A stretch of DNA of 25,000 nt. Source: Takakia lepidozioides (taxonomy: Eukaryota > Streptophyta > Takakiopsida > Takakiales > Takakiaceae). The stretch spans positions 1 through 25,000 of the forward strand of contig JAKLZA010000097.1 in assembly GCA_030704615.1 (NCBI GenBank), written 5' to 3'. The notes under the pieces were generated by a model that was given only the letters and a program-made list of their open reading frames with translations, ran no database searches and was not told where the DNA came from. The position numbers and the translations under genes were made by a program. Shown in pieces: positions 21,409 to 25,000 of this stretch. Within the stretch, counting starts at the first letter, position 1. Each line of letters opens with the position of its first letter.

Positions 21409-21572
21409 AATATTCTTGATGTCTAGGTGCTGCTGGATGCCAAGTGGGATTGCAGAGCAGGGGAAAGAATTGTTTGCCAGGGACTCATCTTAAAATGTTG
21501 AAAAATTGAACTACTCTATGGTTTTTCTTGATCCTACCTCTTTCATTTTTTTATCTTTGAAGAACAAGTGTA

Positions 21573-21947
21573 ATGCTTTCTACGATGGGCTATTTCGGCC
21601 CAGCCAATGGAAAACCTGTGCTTTGTTGTGACAGCCGGGTTTATGATGGCTTGTGTGAGAGACACACATCTGTTTTCCAGGCCCTAGTTTGCTTTGCTTA
21701 CCTTATGGTAGTTGGAAACAAATTGAGAGGCTGCAAGGAACTGTTTGCTGCAGCTACTCGGGTACCCATGTTGATAAAATGCCCTTGTTATGTTCCAACC
21801 CGGATGGCTTTGTTAGCTAGATGCTTAGGCCAGGGTATGGTGAAGTTTCTGCCTGTGGCTATTTGGTTGACACTGAAATATGGCAACAATATATCTGGTA
21901 ACTGGTTTTTGAGGCAGCCAGGGTGGTCAAGTGGAAATACCCCCTAG
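21573..21947 (+). other. Unrecognised 124-codon open frame
   Basis: It runs from an ATG to a stop with no indel and contains eight cysteines (for example VLCCDSRVYDGLC and IKCPCYVPTR), but I cannot assign it to a family. A T-rich tract precedes it (TTTCATTTTTTTATC). It may be a chance frame or an exon of the same decayed element as the RT fragment upstream. Confidence 0.25.
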
Positions 21948-21997
21948 ACATGGTGTAATGACATGGTCAAATGTGAAATGATGTGAATAGGGTGTAT

Positions 21998-22018
21998 TGA
22001 CAGTATCATATACTGTCA
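21998..22018. other. Perfect 9-bp-arm hairpin
   Basis: TGACAGTAT and ATACTGTCA flank a 3-nt spacer. It lies in non-coding DNA and no T-run follows, so a terminator role is not indicated. Confidence 0.6.
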
Positions 22019-22736
22019 CAGGATGTGTATGCAGTCCGTTATCTTTACCTTGCTGTGTCATGAACTTTGATTTTCAGTTGTAGCAAGAAATAAAGGTATA
22101 GGGATATTCTGGAAAACTTACCAGACATATCCACCTCCCCTGTGGGGGCAAGCTGTGCCGTAGACCAATCTAAGCAAATATTGGTAGGGCAAGGTATTTA
22201 AACCTGTGATATCCAAGTGTTTTTTTTGCTTTGTTTTTTTTTTTAAACCCTCCATGACACCTATGGGGTTTGAGTAAGTATGCTTGGATTACAGCTTGCG
22301 GACAGTAAATCTGTATGACCATTTGGCTTGCACCACATCAAGGCCAAAATATGGCCAAGTACCCGCCATCCCACCCAGACCTCTGAATGTGTATCATGAT
22401 CATGATTGGTGGTCAATCAGCATCAGTGGCATACTCTTTGGGTTTAAGCACGGGCTGATCTCTCTCTCCCTTGTGTGGTAGGAACGCCGCGCAGAGGCGT
22501 GATCTAAACGTGCGGAAGAGAGTGAGAGCCGTGGTGAGCGGGGGAGAGACGCCCTGCAGTGGCGGGGACCCGCACCATTGGCAGCCGCGATAGCACCGCA
22601 GCAGCTCGCCGCGCCAGCTCACTTGAAGCACCAGCACCAGCAGTAGCCGCAGCAGCAGAGGCATGTCAGGGCAATTGCACTCTCCCTTTCCTCTCTGCTT
22701 CTGTTTATTGTTCAAAGGTAGTCTTCTGCCCAAAGT
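22019..22736. other. Non-coding stretch with GC-rich CAG/GCA segment
   Basis: A GC-rich segment at 22480-22660 with repeated CAGCA and GCAGCAG triplets stands out from AT-rich surroundings. No frame resembles a known protein. It could be a promoter or leader region, but I see nothing to confirm this. Confidence 0.3.
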
Positions 22737-23110
22737 TTAAATTTCGGTCTGGTGCCAAGAGTGGGATAGACCCTTGAGCGCATCCATGATGTCCTCCCCC
22801 ATGTCACAGACTGGAAACAAGTTCAGGGAAGTTTTTTTCCTAACTTTATTTTCATCGGACAATTTTTTGGTAACAAACATGGCTTTGGACACTACACTCT
22901 CTAAGTCAGGTTTATCCAGCAAGGTCAAGACTTGCGGGTCCAGATTCAGATATTTGAGAATCTCTTCTACTCTCTACTCCCAGGGCTTATCCTGTTTGAC
23001 AAGGCGGTCATGTTTCCAAGATATAGAGTCGATTAACTTAGGATATCTGGTGTTGGACATATGTTGCATCTGAACCCACCATCTGACCTTGAATTTATCT
23101 CGTCGGGAGC
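22737..23110 (-). pseudogene. Degenerate ORF, possibly a retroelement C-terminal tail
   Basis: On the minus strand one frame runs from about 23105 to a stop at 22737 with a single in-frame TAG near 22980. It includes RWWVQMQHMSNTRYPKLI before that stop, then RVEEILKYLNLDPQVLTLLD and LESVVSKAMFVTKKLSDENK. The WW..Q..S.TRYPKL pattern resembles C-terminal tails of some non-LTR retrotransposon proteins, but I cannot name the family. No RT domain is visible upstream on that strand. Confidence 0.3.
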
Positions 23111-24353
23111 TTAAAAGAGAGCAACACAGAAGAGAGGAAAGATATTCATGTCATGTCAAGACATAGACAAGACTTAGTAAAAGTCATTGTCAAGAAAAAT
23201 GACATAGCAGCCTCATTACAAGGCATTGTCAAACATCTCCTTAGATGTACAATCCCAGAAAAAAGATCCTTAAATTACAAGGTATCCTTATATCATCATG
23301 TTAACATTTCCCCTCCATAAATAGTTCATCTTAAATAAAAGAGACTGGATTTCAAAGTTCTTGAAATCATAGGGTGGGAGGGTGGGGTCTTTTAAAAAAA
23401 CAAACACATAGCATGAGCCTGTAGGGTTTTGAAGAATATATGCACGTTTGCATACAGTCAATCAATCAAAGTCTGAACCACTTTATTTAAATCATACTGA
23501 GTTTTAAATAAGAGTTGTAAGTGTTTCAGTGGCTTACAACAACCAAACAGAGGGCAAATGTTGTGATGATCATACAAAAACCTGTAAGTCATTACCATGT
23601 CACATTCCCCATCTCTGGGGGGAGCTTAAGAATACAGTTTGTAATCAAAAAAGCCCTTCAAAAATACTGGCTTGGTAATTCCAGGGTTCAAATAGCTTAA
23701 ACAAGTATGTTGTAAGCTCAACAGGTCTTCGAGAAAACCATTCTAGCAGGCCTAAGAGTGAGAGCTTTGATGAAAACAATTCCCTATTACAGCTTTAAAG
23801 GACTTGTATGTTCCTAAAAGCACAAGCTGAACTGATTGTACTTCCATAAATAGATGCAGGGCTAGGGTATGTATCCCAGGGCCTTATCCAAAATACTACC
23901 AAGTTTTAGAGAGATCCTAAAAAATACCAGTCTGTAATGAGGTTATAATCTCCATGGGGGAGCCTGAAAGAATGTATGTGTTCTTAAAAAGGCTTACCCA
24001 ATGCCTTACTTAATACATTCTAAACTGGTGAGGCATAAACAACACTGTCTGACTCTCCAAAAGGCCAGAAAACAGGTCTGGAAAAATGCATCCAATGTCA
24101 CACTTGCACCACCAAACCCTTGTCATCACAACCAGCCCGAACCTTCACAATAAGGTCTGATTTCTAGGAGGTCCAGCCCATTTACTTCCCTGACTTAACA
24201 AATTTGGTACCAAGAACCAGAAATCAAAGTAAAGGTTAAAGGCATATCCCCCTTGAAGCAGCTTTGAAGCAAAAAATTGCAACAACGGCAGCTTGCAACA
24301 TATCTTATCCCTCCTGCAGTAACCAGATCATCTGCAAGCCAAAGAGTTCATGC
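23111..24353. other. AT-rich non-coding stretch, no gene seen
   Basis: No open frame above 60 codons appears on either strand and no repeat with clear ends was found. Motifs such as GGGGGAGC..AAGAAT recur loosely (about 23620 and 23955), hinting at old diverged duplication. Confidence 0.45.
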
Positions 24354-24460
24354 CAAGTGAAATCCCTCACCTGCGCCCGTCCCAAAAACAAACAAACAAA
24401 ATGTTTTGTGCGTTAGTGAGGATGCGCGAGGTGAATTACAGGATTTCACAGTTGCTATCC
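24354..24460 (-). repeat. Dispersed ~100-bp segment, minus-strand copy
   Basis: This is the inverted partner of 21307-21408. Read on the minus strand it also ends CAG|GTGAGGG, with the donor GT at 24370-24369. Flanks on both sides differ between the two copies, so the conserved unit is short and well bounded. Confidence 0.7.
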
Positions 24461-25000
24461 ATATCAGGTATGAGCCATAAAGCATGCAGAGATCACAGAA
24501 CCAGCAGAAGAAAGCATAGATGTGACACCACAAAGAACCTCAATCTTTTGTGGAGTAGGACGTTGCGGTGTTCATCATCTGAATTTGAACGAGCACAACA
24601 GAATGCAACGGGAGGAGAGTTGAGGATAGGTTGTATCTTGATAATACAGGTCGCTTCCCCATCTCCATAACCGCCGTTGCTTCATCAATGAGGAAAAACA
24701 TAGGCAAATACAACAGTATGTCATTTGCCATCGCGGGAGATGAAAGTGCCTGCCGTCATCGCGCGTTCCAAAAACAAGAACACACCCGCTCAGATCTTGC
24801 TGCTCAAGCATTCAGCCGCCATCGCCCTCTTCCAGAGAAAAAAACACGCACGATATCGTGCTGTGTCTAGGGCAGAGAGACATTTAAGGAAAACCTCCCG
24901 CGATTTCATCCACCATCCGGTATGGATGATATCAGACCAGGATGAAAAATGGGCATTCAATAGGTTTAAATCAAAGGAGCATAAACTTAAAATGCATCGA
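24461..25000. other. No gene recognised
   Basis: Overlapping frames of 60-106 codons occur on both strands but none shows a motif or family resemblance. Part of this stretch may be the upstream side of the minus-strand repeat copy at 24354-24460. Confidence 0.35.

Noticed and set aside
18303-23170. Inverted 14-bp match (GTCTTGACATGACA near 18317; its reverse complement near 23148) as transposon ends
   Set aside because: Similarity does not extend beyond the short match and no target duplication is visible; likely coincidence.
1-25000. CRISPR arrays, operons or prokaryotic defence systems
   Set aside because: No regularly spaced repeats or compact gene strings exist, and the introns and transposon classes show eukaryotic nuclear DNA.

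Overview
The window looks like nuclear DNA of a streptophyte, perhaps a charophyte alga with a large, repeat-rich genome. The reasons are a plant-type intron-rich gene, plant telomere-type TTTAGGG repeats (2177-2193), a CACTA (En/Spm, TNP2-type) transposase, Ty3/gypsy debris, and an intron-bearing reverse-transcriptase family with a D-K-A-N-N-N block. The lineage is inference; no rRNA or organelle marker is present. Nothing looks prokaryotic.

Region 1-2400: no recognisable gene, only short direct repeats and a telobox ahead of the one intact gene. Region 2411-10516 (+): a complete GPI ethanolamine phosphate transferase 2 (GPI7/PIG-G family) gene. I could resolve it into 18 exons whose splice phases agree from ATG to stop, giving about 1049 residues. 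It would act in the ER membrane, adding ethanolamine phosphate to GPI anchors. One intron holds a 199-bp foldback/MITE-like element. About 80 bp past the stop lies a diverged copy of part of the last exon that still reads open.

Region 10517-12830: AT-rich intergenic DNA with a tRNA-like (SINE-like) sequence, a 30-bp tandem duplication and a pair of diverged inverted repeats.

Region 12830-18290 (all minus strand): nested, decayed transposons. A Ty3/gypsy pol remnant (RT at 15640-16285, integrase and C-terminal tail at 12840-14440) is split by a 664-bp solo LTR (14440-15103) with perfect 5-bp target duplications. The gypsy RT abuts a CACTA transposase pseudogene (about 16285-18275).

Region 18430-20930: an unidentified ORF whose stop lies at a TTAA. 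A piggyBac-like non-autonomous element (18736-19877, TTAA duplication, 15-bp perfect terminal inverted repeats plus the TTAA) is inserted at that TTAA. Downstream lies a degraded N-terminal part of an unusual Penelope-like reverse-transcriptase ORF.

Region 20930-25000: mostly non-coding. It holds two oppositely oriented copies of a ~100-bp segment ending in a splice-donor-like sequence, and a degenerate minus-strand ORF resembling a retroelement C-terminus. Only the GPI7 gene appears to be a functional host gene; the rest is a transposon graveyard.
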